The position numbers and the translations under genes are program-made. DNA of 64,000 nt, taken from assembly GCA_032716605.1 (NCBI GenBank), contig CM064501.1, positions 19,696,687 through 19,760,686 on the forward strand, read 5' to 3'. Numbering within the stretch: the stretch's first letter is position 1; each line of letters opens with the position of its first letter. Shown here in pieces: positions 1 to 10,935 of the stretch. The DNA comes from Paralithodes platypus (Eukaryota; Arthropoda; Malacostraca; Decapoda; Lithodidae). Under the pieces are notes generated by a model. That model was given only the letters and a program-made list of their open reading frames with translations. It did not search any database and was not told the origin of the DNA.

Positions 1-218
1 AGTGCGTTGTTATATGTGCGATTAGTTTGCTTGGGAAACAGATTAACTTGCTCATGTAGTAATGTACACCCTATGTGGTGGATTGTGTTCTTTTATTTAA
101 TAATTTTCATTTTAGTAAGCGTTGTTTCCACATAGCGATTTTGATCATTTAATTTGACTTTATATTGTCCTTGTCCCAATTTTGGTTTGTTTAGTTTGCA
201 AGTTTTACATTTTAATTT
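1..218 (+). repeat. Left pseudo-LTR of the PLE
   Basis: Direct repeat of 3801-4018 at an offset of exactly 3800 bases. The only differences I see are at about 137 and 143. The match ends at 218, where the two copies diverge abruptly. The copy may be cut by the window edge. I looked for a hammerhead core (CTGANGA then GAAA) here and found none. Confidence 0.9.
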
Positions 219-405
219 ATATAGGTTCAGGGACAGTATAGATGTGAGGCCGGTCTGTACTAGTGGCAACATTAGTGTACGACGTGTTCCCCATGTACTG
301 TCCCTTCCTTTACTTGTACTCGTTGACGAACCAGGACCGGCCACGAACTATGTGTCAGAATATTCGTTGTACCCTCGCACCCGGCAAAATTATAAAAACT
401 TAAAA

Positions 406-1014
406 ATGAAAAATAATAATGAAAATAACCGGCGTCTTTTCGATGATAACTGTAAATGTAAACTCAGTGTGAATGAATTTGATTTTGAACATCAAACATT
501 TTTTAAAAGTTACATTACCAATACAAATTTTTTGTTTCTAAATTCTTCTGTTAATGTAACATCTCCATGTAAAGTAAAGAATGTTATCTATTTAATAACC
601 TGTGATAAATGTGGTATACAATATGTTGGAAAGACGGAGCAATGTTTAAGAGAAAGAGCCTACGGGCATAGATCAGGAATTAAGAACGGCATCGACTCCA
701 AGATTCTTCTATATAAGCATTTTAACACAGATTGTACTAAATTTGATTGTAAATACAAAATTATAGAAATTGTTCAAAGTAATCAAAATGTTTTAGATAG
801 AGAAAATTATTGGATTGGAAAATTAATGACCATCTATCCATTTGGACTTAACAATAAAATAAAAAATGTAGGCAACATTTTGTATAAAGATTTATTAAAA
901 AACGATTTTAATAACCCATATTTTAACTTCCCTGTTTTAAACAGAAGACCTGGTAGACACGGTAATAGAAGACTAAATACATTTAATAAAAAGAAAAACA
1001 GGTCTGATATTTAA
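406..1014 (+). pseudogene. GIY-YIG endonuclease frame of the PLE
   Basis: This frame encodes the nicking endonuclease that would prime reverse transcription. An open frame runs from 154, but its first part is pseudo-LTR, so the ATG at 406 is the more plausible start. The GIY half reads VIYLI and the YIG half reads YVGKT, 14 residues later. The expected Arg lies in LRER, a His in GHRSG and the catalytic Glu in DRENYWI. A CKC (CxC) pair lies upstream and CDKCG sits between the two motif halves. The tail is basic (RRPGRHGNRR). The frame ends at a TAA, but another frame continues the protein from about 1000, so a frameshift separates it from the RT. Confidence 0.75.
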
Positions 1015-1015
1015 A

Positions 1016-3233
1016 ATTATTGTTAATAATTTATATTCATTATATCGAAATTTCGGAATTAAAAAATTAAAAGATTCATTGAAAGGCCTACAAAAGAAAA
1101 GTTTTGCTCCTTTTATAGAAAATATTCTAAATAATAAACATAATTTCACAAATAAATTTAAGAATATAGTCTTTGCTTTTATGGGATATATTAGAGCTAA
1201 TTCTAAGAAATCCAAAGATAACCGTAAGATAAAGTCATGTCCACTTTAAATTATTCCTCTAAAATTTTAGACAAAATTAATGTTAACAGTCTTATTAATT
1301 CAAAGAAAGTTAAGTCCATGTTACCAGATGGTTGTAAAGATTTCAAACCATTAATAGTGTATTCATATGAACGACCTGTTGGGTCTATTATTTGTAATTA
1401 TAATAAAGTTTTAGGAAATCTTTCAGATAATGATATTTTCAATAATAATAAATGCGTGTGTGAAAGAGTCATGGATATGCCAGCTAGCAGACGTGATGCA
1501 CTAGCAAAGTTCATTTATAGTCCGATATGTCACATATTAACAGGTGATGTAGAACTAGTTAAACATTTTGCAAACGACAAATTAGCGGAGCTATGTCGTA
1601 AAGGGTTTAAATTTAGAATAGGGAGTAATAAAGTAACATGGGACATAATTTTAAAAGATATTGTTTTTTCAGTCAATAAATTAAAAGATAAATTGTTAAA
1701 AATTGCGTGCTGCAATGCGAGAGAACTAGAAGCATGGTCTAAATTATTAATTAAGTTAATTAGAAATAAAATTTTCTCGCTTAAAAATGAATTTAATCTT
1801 TCAGATTTTATAGACTATAATTATAATAAGCTTAAAGCTGATTTAATAAATTTACATAAACATTTTGTAATCACTACAGTAGATAAAGCCAGCAATAATT
1901 ATAGCTTCACATGTAAGAAATTTTATCTTGAAAATATGAAAAAAGAATTAGGTATTAAGGGTAACATATTACGTAAAAATATTTGCGGTAATTCTGTTTA
2001 TGAAATTCAAAATAATCTGAATATTGATAACTTAATCGATGAACATACCAAGAAAAATATAATATTTGATATTAAACTTTCTGATAAGAACAAGTGCATT
2101 GCAAAATTATATATGTTACCTAAATTTCATAAAAGACCTTATAAATATCGCTTTATTGCCGGAGCAAACTTTGCTACCACTAAAACTCTATCAGAACAAG
2201 TCGTAAATTGCTTAAAATACATTAAAAGTACTCATAAAAGATATTGTAATACCATCATGAAAAGAACTGGCATTAACTATTATTGGAGTGTTGACAATTC
2301 GTTAGAAGTTATTAATAAAATAAATACCATGCCGAAAGTTACCTCGGTACATAGCTTCGACTTTTCAACTTTGTATACCAATTTGCCTTTAGATTTAGTA
2401 TATTCAGAGCTTTGCTTTATTATAGATCTGCACTTTGACAGGTTCGTTGGGAATGGTAATTATTTCATAAATGTTTATACATATTTTAATAATGCATCAC
2501 TTAGCTCTACTCCCACTAGTTCTGTATATTTTGATAGAACTAAACTTAAAGATGCCCTTAAATTCCTCCTTTTCAATACTTATGTTAGATTCGGGCCGTA
2601 CATTTTCAAAAAATATTAGGAATTCCTATGGGTGGAAATGCTAGCCCTTTAATTGCAGACTTATTCTTGCTTGCTTTAGAATTTAAATATATAAAAGACT
2701 TAGTTGACAGTAGCAAGACAAATAAAATTCCAGAAAAATTAGCACTTGCTAAACTGTTAAGTAATAATAGTAGATATATTGATGATATTCTTGTTTGCAA
2801 TTTGTTAAATTTTAATCAAGTTGCTAAACTTATTTACCCTAATTCTATTCCCCTCACACAATGTAACGTAAATTATAAAGTTGAAAATTTTCTTGATATA
2901 AATATAGAGATTGTTAATGAACAGTGCATACTTAAAGTATATCACAAAGTTGATGATTTTAATTTTAACGTAATAAACTTTCCTTTCCCTAGTAGTAATA
3001 TCGATAGTAAAATAACTTATAATTGTTTGTATTCCCAATTAATAAGATTTTGTAAAATCTGCACTAAAGTAGATGACTTTTAGGCTAGAGCTAGGTTACT
3101 ATACAGACTCTTAGTGGACAGAGGTTTTGAGGCAAGTAAATTGTTCCATAAATTTAATCTTTTTAGGGTCAATTATTGTGACTGTATTCTAAAATTTGAC
3201 ATCAATAATTTTAATCAAGCATTTTTAACTTGA
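1016..3233 (+). pseudogene. Penelope-type reverse transcriptase, broken
   Basis: Penelope RT signatures are clear: ITTVDKASNNY (RT0-like), LYMLPKFHKRPYKYRFI, SFDFSTLYTNLP, GIPMGGNASPLIADLF and the catalytic YIDD at about 2776. The frame is open but shifted near 1240. It shifts again near 2605 in a run of A residues just before the GIPMGG motif. It is then stopped by TAG at 3081-3083 and continues open to TGA at 3231-3233. The codon use is extremely A/T rich. The N-terminal part (1016-1236) reads in a third frame. All breaks are single-base events, compatible with old decay, although the homopolymer one could be a sequencing error. Confidence 0.8.
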
Positions 3234-3800
3234 AGTTTCTTGTATAACCTCTGCTTACTTTTTGTCTGTATTTATTGTTTATCTTTTTCTTTTTCTATTA
3301 TTATTATTATTATTATTAATATTAATATTGATGATTTTTTAAATTTATTGTTCTTGTTAAAAAGAGTACTCTTTGTTTAAATATGTTGTTACTTCATATT
3401 TTGCAATTATTTGTCTTTATATTATATGTATTCATTGTCGATAGTATCAATTGCTTACTTTTGCGATTTCCTTAGTTTATTTGTGCTATAAATGTAGGTT
3501 ATTTGTAGGGTAGTTATTGATAGGGGTCACTTGAGGCATGCTATGCTTACAGGTACCTACCCGATCGCACTATCGTTAGTGAGTGCTGTACTGTATTTTA
3601 TATATTATTTTGTAATAGTATAGATATCTTATAAATATTTGTATTTTGTACTATTGTTAATGTCTTGTCATGTTGCAAATTTGATTTTAAATAATATTTT
3701 GACATTTAACATGTAGTTTCTTTATTCATGCAGAGTTAGTCAAAATTTGCCAGAACGTCCCGGACTTCCCAAACTTGACTACTTCCTTTAACGTGACGAT
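3234..3800. other. AT-rich 3' noncoding part of the PLE
   Basis: This segment lies between the RT stop and the right pseudo-LTR. It contains a short (ATT)n run near 3297-3320. I see no ORF and no ribozyme core in it. Confidence 0.6.
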
Positions 3801-4018
3801 AGTGCGTTGTTATATGTGCGATTAGTTTGCTTGGGAAACAGATTAACTTGCTCATGTAGTAATGTACACCCTATGTGGTGGATTGTGTTCTTTTATTTAA
3901 TAATTTTCATTTTAGTAAGCGTTGTTTCCACATAGCAATTTTGGTCATTTAATTTGACTTTATATTGTCCTTGTCCCAATTTTGGTTTGTTTAGTTTGCA
4001 AGTTTTACATTTTAATTT
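3801..4018 (+). repeat. Right pseudo-LTR of the PLE
   Basis: Second copy of the 1-218 repeat. It ends at 4018, where the sequence switches at once to ATC/ACT minisatellite. That fixes the right boundary of the element. Confidence 0.9.
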
Positions 4019-4503
4019 TAAATCATCATTACTACTAACATAATCACTACTACTATAACCATCATCATTACTACTGTCACAAGTATTACCATCATGTATC
4101 CTATCACCATCATCACTACTACTGCCATCATCACCATTACTATGATCTTCATCATCACAACTATTGTCATCATCACTACAACTTTCACCATCATCACTAC
4201 TACTCACCATCATCACTAATACTCACACCATCGTCACTACCAGCATCACTACTGTCATCATTATCACTACAACTATCATCATTACTTGTCACCATCATCA
4301 CTACTATTATGACCATCATCACTACTACTAGTACTGTCACCATCATATCTACTACTGTCACCATCATATCTACTACTGTGATCATCATCACTACTGTCAT
4401 CATCATCAATACAACTACAACCATCATCACTACTATTATCACCAGCATCACTACTATCGACATCAATCCCACTATTACTACCATCACTTATAATGCCAAC
4501 TAA
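4019..4503. repeat. ATC/ACT-type minisatellite, block 1
   Basis: Degenerate array of ATC and ACT triplets with interspersed GTC and GCC, in longer periods such as catcatcactactactgtc. The triplet phase is kept, so several frames on both strands stay open. They give Ser/Asp-rich, Val/Met-rich or Thr/Ile-rich translations that are artefacts, not genes. Confidence 0.9.
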
Positions 4504-4562
4504 ACTAACTTAACCTAGCAAATGCAGAGCGAGATATTTTCGCCCCCAGAACGAATGCGTTC

Positions 4563-4597
4563 TTAGTGTGTGAGCCCCTTCGGGGCTCACACACTAA
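4563..4597. other. Perfect 16-bp inverted repeat, 3-base loop
   Basis: The arms start ttagtgtgtgagcccc and are followed by ttc and the exact reverse complement. The same hairpin is at 4984-5018 (loop ttt) and, as a 15-bp version, at 9940-9972. Confidence 0.85.
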
Positions 4598-4613
4598 TAA
4601 CGCCATCATTGCT

Positions 4614-4666
4614 GGGGGGGGGGGGGGGGGGGGAGGGGGGTCTGGGAGGAGGAGGGGGGGGGGGAG
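4614..4666 (+). other. Long G-run, G-quadruplex candidate
   Basis: About 50 bases, almost all G, with a few A and T breaks. Similar shorter G-runs sit at the equivalent place in module copies 2 (about 5877-5913) and 3 (about 9989-10006). Run lengths here are likely to be unreliable in any assembly. Confidence 0.7.
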
Positions 4667-5071
4667 GTAAAACCATATTTTTGACCTAAAATCATAACTA
4701 TTGCATAAATTCAAAACAACTTTTTTTACTGACGTTCGCATTCACGCAACAAATGTTTGTGTGAAATTTGGTGAAAATCCATCCAACGGTCTGAGAGGAG
4801 TTTCGGGACAGACGGACGACGACGACGACGACATAATTTTTGTTCCAGTAGTACCCACTATACGGGGGGAGATACCAAACTCTGCTTACGCAGAGTTGAT
4901 AAAGTAGACTTGCCGTTTTGCCCAAAATCAAGACGGCATACCCAACTCTGCGAGATGTTTTCGCCCCCAGAATGAATGCGTTCTTAGTGTGTGAGCCCCT
5001 TTGGGGCTCACACACTAATAAAGTAGACGTGCCGTTTTGCCCAAAATCAAAACGGCATACCCAACTCTGCG

Positions 5072-5820
5072 ATGGGTTACCATCATCACCACCAATACCA
5101 TCATCAATCACAATCACCATCATCACTACTACTGCCATCATCACTACAACTGCCACAATCATCACGACTAGTCATCATCACCATTACTAGGATCATCATC
5201 ACTACTACAATTATAATCATCACTACTACTCTCACCATCATCATTACTATCTATCTATCTATCTATTGCCTGACGCCGTGATCCCCGAACGGGTGGCCAC
5301 GAACGAACCGCCCCCATGCACCTCTGTCCCCAGTCAGTCGACGCCCCTCCCCCCAACCAGCACCGCCCTCGTTCATGTACTTCCTCACTACTACTGTCAC
5401 CATTGTCACTATCATCATTGATACTACAACTATCAACCATCATTACTACTATCATCACCACCATCTTACAATCATCATTACTACTGTTAACATCATCACT
5501 ACTAATTTAACCATCATCATTACTACTGTTACAAGTATTACCATCATGTATCCTACCGTCACCATCATCACTACTACTGCCATCATCACCATTACTATGA
5601 TCTTCATCATCACTACAACTTTCACTATCATCACTACTACTCATCATCATCACTAATACTCACACCATCGTCAATACATTATATTTACTACTGTCACCAT
5701 CATATCTACTACTGTCATCATCATCACTACTGTCATCATCAATATAACTACAACCATCATCACTACTATCACCATCAATCCCACTATTACTACCATCACT
5801 TCTAATGCCAACTAAACTAA
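5072..5820. repeat. Minisatellite block 2 with a GC-rich island
   Basis: The same ATC/ACT array resumes. It contains a short (TATC)n run near 5248-5268 and then a unique GC-rich island (about 5270-5372) that is not satellite and has no recognisable coding content. Satellite continues to about 5812. Confidence 0.85.
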
Positions 5821-6220
5821 CTTAACCTAGCAAATACGTAGCGAGATGTTTTCGCCCCCAGAACACATTCATTGCTGGGGGGGGGGGCCCCGGGGGGGGT
5901 CCTGGGGGAAACCATATTTACCATATAAAACCATATTTTGGACCTAAAATCATAACTATTGCATAAATTCAAAAAATCTTTTTTGACTGACGTTCGCATT
6001 CACACAACAAATGTTTGTGTGAAATTTGGTGAAAATCCGTCCAACGGTCTAGGAGGAGTTTCGAGACAGACGGACGACGACAACGACGACGACGACAGAC
6101 ATTTTTTTCGTGTGGTACCCACTATACGGGGGGGGCGATACCAAACTCTGCTTACGCAGATTTGATAAAGTAGACGTGCCGTTTTGCCCAAAATCAAAAC
6201 GGCATACCCAACTCTGCGAT
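5821..6220. repeat. Hairpin-rich repeat module, copy 2
   Basis: Second copy of the 4504-5071 module. The first hairpin is deleted but the G/C-run, the ggtgaaaatccgtccaacgg stretch, the ACG/GAC microsatellite and the gccgtttt/aaaacggc inverted repeat are kept. Confidence 0.7.
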
Positions 6221-6693
6221 GGGTTACCATCATCACTACTAGTGTCATCATCAATCACAATCACCATCATCACTACTACTGCCATCATCACTACAACTGC
6301 CACAATCACGACTAATTTCATCATCACCATTACTATGATCATCACTCCTACAATTACAATCATCACTACTACTGTCACCATTGTCGTTACCATCTTAATC
6401 ATTACTATCATCATTGATACTAAAATTATCAACCATCATTACTAATATCATCACCACCATCTTACAATCATCATTACTACTGTTAACATCATCACTACTA
6501 CTATAACCATCATCATTACTACTGCCACAAATATTACCATCATTTATCCTACTGTCACCATCATCACTACTACTGCCATCATCACCATTACTATGATCTT
6601 CATAATCACAACTATTATCATCATCACTACAACTTTCACCATCCTCACTACTACTCACCATCATCACTAATACTCACACCATCGTCACTACCA
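6221..6693. repeat. Minisatellite block 3
   Basis: ATC/ACT array as in block 1. It ends where the LINE 3' end begins, at tacaaaggag. Confidence 0.88.
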
Positions 6694-9608
6694 GTACAAA
6701 GGAGTACAAAGGAAATCAAGCAACAACATATCTAGTGACCCTTCTAGGTTGCTTGTCCTCCAAAACACTGAGGATCAAGTGTCCAAACAGTGGTTTAGAG
6801 TGGGTAAGGGAACATTGGAAAGGGAATTACTGCCATGGAACTAATGTCCGTGGCAGGATTAGGAAGTTAGTAGAGGACAGATGGGTTAGTAACTGAGGGG
6901 GGGGATAAAATAAAGTTATTAATTTACAAACGCAGTCAGTCGCGGGTTTGATGCGAGATATTTGTCTAGGCGGAGTTTAAATGAATCAACGGTGATGCAG
7001 TCTATAACGATTCGGGGAAACCCATTCCACAAGTTGACAACTCGATTAAGAAATTCTTAGATTCGTGCGAGTTAAAAGATTTACCAATAATTTTGCAACC
7101 GTTTCCCCGCGTGTAATTAGATTGGTCGATAGTGAAGTACTTACTACAGTTCATATTGTCGATGCCTTTGATGATTTTGAACACTTGAATTAAGTCACCT
7201 CTTAATCTGCGCTGGGTTAAAGGAAATAGATTTAATTCTCTAAGACGCGCTTCGTATGGTTTGTTCTTTAGGCTAGGTATCATTTTGGGAACTCTACGTT
7301 GAACTCGTTCTAGCTTGTTTATATCTTTTTGGTAATAAGGGCACCAGGATTGAACGCAGTATTCCAGAAGAGGGCGGACTAAGGAATTGTAAAGGGTTAG
7401 GATAACTTCTTTGGATTTATGCTCAAATGACCTGCCTATAAAGCCAATTATTTTGTTTGCCTTCTTAACAACTTCTGAACATTGTTGACTCGGTTTTAGG
7501 TTACTCGATATTGTTACTCCAAGATCTGTTTCTCTGTTTACATTCTTAGGCTGAGTGCCATTCATCGAATAGTTTGCTTTCTCATTTAGGTATCCGATAT
7601 GTAGTACTTTACATTTATCCGCATTGAAACTCATTTGCCAAATTTGGGCCCAACAAGACAATTTATCTAGATTGTGTTGCATATCGTCAACTTGTTCTTT
7701 TGAGAGTACGCTATTTGTAATTTTTGTATCGTCAGCAAATTTTGAGATTGTACAGGTGAGACCCTCATCTATGTCGTTGATGTAAATTAGAAAGAGAATT
7801 GGTCCTAGTACCGATCCCTGGGGTACCACACTACTTACATTGGTCCATTTAGATGCCTTACCATTTATGACTACTCTTTGCTTTCTGTTGCTGAGCCAAT
7901 TTTCTATCCATTTCAACACACCGTCTTGTATTCCATGCGCTTTTAGTTTTAGCAGTAAACGTTTGTGGGGAACTTTGTCAAAGGCCTTTTGAAAATCAAG
8001 GTATATAATATCTACAGCTTTACTCTCATCATAGAGGTTGAGGATATCGTGGAAGAAGTCTAAGAGGTTTGTTAAACAGGAACGTTGTTTACGAAAGCCG
8101 TGTTGAGTATCTTTAAGTATGTTATTTTCCTCTAAGTGATTTACGAGTCTGTCTCCTATGACCGTTTCTAGCATTTTACATACAACTGAGGTTAAGCTAA
8201 TTGGACGATAGTTACTGGGTAGGGATTTGCTGCCTTTTTTTAATATTGGTGTTACATTGGCTAGCTTCCACTGATCAGGCATAGTTCCAGACTGCAAGGA
8301 TTTATTGAATAGTAATGTCAGTGGTTTGGAGAGCTCATCCTTAGCTTCCTTTAGAACACTAGGCGAGATTGTATCAGGTCCAGGCGTTTTATTTACCTTG
8401 AGTTTATCTAAACAATTCAATACTTCTCTCTCTGTAACGGTGATATTGCTTAGAACATCTGAATTATCAATCTGAATCGGCGATGGTGTAGGGATATCAC
8501 TGAGATCTTCTGTTGTAAAAACTGATGCAAAGAAGGTATTGAGGGCATTACTCATTTGTACTTCGTCTTTGGTGTATTCTCCATTTTCATCGACTAACGG
8601 TCCAACAGTTGAAGTAACTACTTTTTTCTTTCTGATATAACTATAGAATTCTTTCGGGTTTGTTTTACTTTGATTCGCAATATGTAACTCTAAGGTCTTT
8701 TTACTTTGCTTAATTAACTTTTTGGCTTTGCGTCGTAGCTCTACAAATTTCACCCGTTCTTCGTCATTTTGTGAGGATTTTAATCTATCATTAGCAATTT
8801 TGTTAGCAAGCAGGTAGTTTGAAATATCTTTATTCCACCATTTGGGCTTATTATTATGGCCTGGATGCCGTATTTTCGATGGTATGCAGTCTTGCACTGC
8901 TTTTAGGTAAGTGGTTTCGAATAACTTCCAAGATGTATTTATGTCGTTATTGTTAATTAAAAAGCTCCAGTCAGTTTCTTTAAACATAGCTCTAAGTTTA
9001 TGGAAGTTTGCTTTCTTGAAATTAGGGACTTTTTCGATGCTACTATTTGGTTCGTTACTAGTAATCTTCAAAGTGAAAGTTATCGTACGATGGTCGCTGT
9101 TACTGAATTCATCACCAACATTCAAATTCTCTATCAATTCTTTTGTTGCAAGTACAATGTCAAGAACGTTATTACCACGGGTCGGCGTTCGAACAAATTG
9201 ATAAAGCGAACTCTCTTGCAAGTTCGTATACAAGTCATGTCCGGAGTATGAAGTAAGAGTATCGCCCCACATGGTCACAGGTAAATTAAAGTCGCCAAAA
9301 ATTACGGTATCTTGTGAGTTACTTACATCTGCAATTTGTTCGTAAATTTCTCGGTCAGTTTGAACTGATTTTGCTGGAGGTCTGTATATTAATGCAAGTA
9401 TTATTTTTGTACCTTTATTATTCTTTATTAGCACAAAAGATGTGTCGACGTTCACAATTTGAGGTTTTGACAAGAGGGTAGGGTTAAGACTTTCATTGAT
9501 ATAAAGTAAAACGCCACCTCCATTTCGATTTATTCGGCTTTTCTCAAACATTACATAACCGGGAAGTGAATACTCTGCTAAAAAGTCTCTATCTTCTGTA
9601 TTGAGCCA
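6694..9608 (-). mobile_element. CR1-like LINE, 5'-truncated, inserted in minisatellite
   Basis: Non-LTR retrotransposon on the minus strand, with satellite on both sides. Its 3' terminus is not poly(A) but a two-copy short repeat (tcctttgtac type, 6694-6714). That is the style of CR1/L2-group elements. The 5' end is cut inside the endonuclease domain at about 9607. A related, more decayed copy lies at 57169-58565 on the plus strand. Confidence 0.82.
6919..9606 (-). pseudogene. LINE endonuclease-reverse transcriptase (pol)
   Basis: An apurinic-like endonuclease remnant (GGGVLLYINESL, IFGDFNLP, SDHRTI) is followed by a full RT: LKKGSKSLPSNYRPISL, QHGFRKQRSC, YLDFQKAFDKVPH, VPQGSVLGPILFLIYIND and the catalytic FADDTK. 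A CR1-type C-terminal region (LEYCVQSW, RRLRGDLIQVFKI) follows. The open frame continues 5' into the satellite, so its first roughly 90 residues are not LINE protein. The N-terminal endonuclease residues, including the catalytic Glu region, are missing. Near 7040 the frame shifts; the other frame continues the C-terminal region to a TAA at 6919-6921. The copy is otherwise well preserved. Confidence 0.82.
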
Positions 9609-9869
9609 AGAATCATCACTACCATCATCACTACTGTCATTATCACTACAAGTATCATCATTACTTGTCACCATCTTCACTACTATTATGACCATCATCA
9701 CTACTACTAGTACTGTCACCATCATATCTACTACTGTCACCATCATATCTACTACTGTCATCATCATCACTACTGTCATCATCACTATAACTACAACCAT
9801 CATCACTACTATTATCACCATCATCACTATTATCACCATCAATCCCACTATTACTACCATCACTTCTAA
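9609..9869. repeat. Minisatellite block 4
   Basis: The ATC/ACT array resumes directly after the LINE 5' junction. It closely resembles the 4230-4500 part of block 1, which supports insertion of the LINE into a pre-existing array. Confidence 0.88.
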
Positions 9870-10207
9870 TGCCAACTAAACTAACTTAACCTAGCAAATG
9901 CATAGTGAGATGTTTTCGCCCCCAGAACGAATGCATTCATAGTGTGTGAGCCCCTTTGGGGCTCACACACTAAAAACGCCATCATAGCTGGGGGGGGGGG
10001 GGGGGTGAAAATTGTGAGAAATTAGGTGAAAATCCGTCCAACGGTCTAGGAGGAGTTCCGAGACAGACGGACGACGACAGACATTTTTGTTGTGTGGTAC
10101 GGGGGGTGGGGGGGAATACCAAACTCTGCTTACGCAGAGTTGATAATTTCAATATAAAGTAGACGTGCGGTTTTGCCCAAAATCAAAACGGCATACCCAA
10201 CTATGCG
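9870..10207. repeat. Hairpin-rich repeat module, copy 3
   Basis: Same order as copy 1: hairpin (9940-9972), G-run, ggtgaaaatccgtccaacgg stretch, GAC microsatellite, cttacgcagagtt hairpin and aaaacggc inverted repeat. It is shorter than copy 1. Confidence 0.7.
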
Positions 10208-10935
10208 ATGGGTTACCATCATCACTACTAATACCATCATCAATCACAATCACCATTATCATTACTACTGCCATCATCACTACAACTGCCACAATCATCA
10301 CGACTACTTTCATCATCACCATTACTATGATCATCATCACTACTACAATTACAATCATCGCTACTACTCTCACCATCATCACTACTACTGTCACCATTGT
10401 CACTACCATGTTAATCACCAAACTTTGCTTACGCAGAGTTGATAAAGTAGACGTGCCGTTTTGCCCAAAATCAAAACGGCATACCCAACTCTGCGATGGG
10501 TGACCATCATCACTATTAGTCACTATCACCATGACTATCATCAACACTACTACTATTATAGTCATCACTACTACTCTTACCATCATCACTTCTACTCTCA
10601 TCATCAGTACTACTGTCATCATCACTACAACTTTCACCATCATCACTACTACTCACCATCATCACTACTACTGTCACCATCGTCACTACCATCATCACTA
10701 CTGTCATCATTATCAGTACAACTATCATCATTAGGCTACTTGTCACCATTATCACTACTATTATGACCATCATCACTACTACTAGTACTGTCACCATCAT
10801 ATCTACTACTGTCATCATCATCACTACCATCATCATCACTACTGTCATCATCAATACAACTACAACCATCATCACTACTATCACAATCAATCCCACTATT
10901 ACTACCATCACTTCTAATGTCAACTAAACTAACTT
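10208..10935. repeat. Minisatellite block 5 with a short module copy
   Basis: ATC/ACT array. At 10416-10502 it holds only the last part of the hairpin module (ttgcttacgcagagtt and the gccgtttt/aaaacggc inverted repeat). The right edge at about 10935 falls inside the last exon of the MADF-like gene. Confidence 0.85.

Larger units (their letters stand above)
1..4018 (+). mobile_element. Penelope-like element, N-terminal GIY-YIG (Naiad-like), decayed
   Basis: The unit is bounded by a direct repeat of at least 218 bp (1-218 and 3801-4018, two mismatches), the pseudo-LTR layout typical of Penelope-like elements. Inside, a GIY-YIG endonuclease frame (406-1014) comes before the reverse transcriptase (1016-3233). 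Canonical Penelope elements carry the endonuclease after the RT. The reversed order, together with a CxC pair and a CCxxC-type Cys/His cluster around the GIY motif, matches the Naiad/Chlamys group as I know it. The copy has at least three frameshifts and one TAG stop, so it is dead. The left end may extend beyond the window. The right end abuts minisatellite. Confidence 0.82.
4504..5071. repeat. Hairpin-rich repeat module, copy 1
   Basis: This non-satellite module interrupts the array and recurs at 5821-6220, 9870-10207 and, shortened, at 10416-10502. In order it contains a perfect hairpin (4563-4597), a G-run (4614-4666), a conserved stretch with ggtgaaaatccatccaacgg followed by an ACG/GAC microsatellite, a second hairpin (aactctgc and gcagagtt around ttac), and a third inverted repeat (gccgtttt and aaaacggc). 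The first hairpin occurs again at 4984-5018. Its origin is unknown; a SINE- or MITE-like unit is possible. Confidence 0.7.

Noticed and set aside
1..218. Hammerhead ribozyme in the Naiad-like pseudo-LTR
   Set aside because: I found no CTGANGA followed by GAAA on either strand of the repeat or in 3234-3800.
3081..3083. Possible recoding (selenocysteine) in the PLE, since some related elements use it
   Set aside because: The in-frame stop is TAG, not TGA, and the other breaks are frameshifts. No SECIS-like structure was seen.
4019..5700. Many long open frames on both strands rich in Ser/Asp, Thr/Ile, His/Tyr or Val/Met
   Set aside because: They are translations of the triplet-phased minisatellite. 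Several frames stay open at once and none has independent support.
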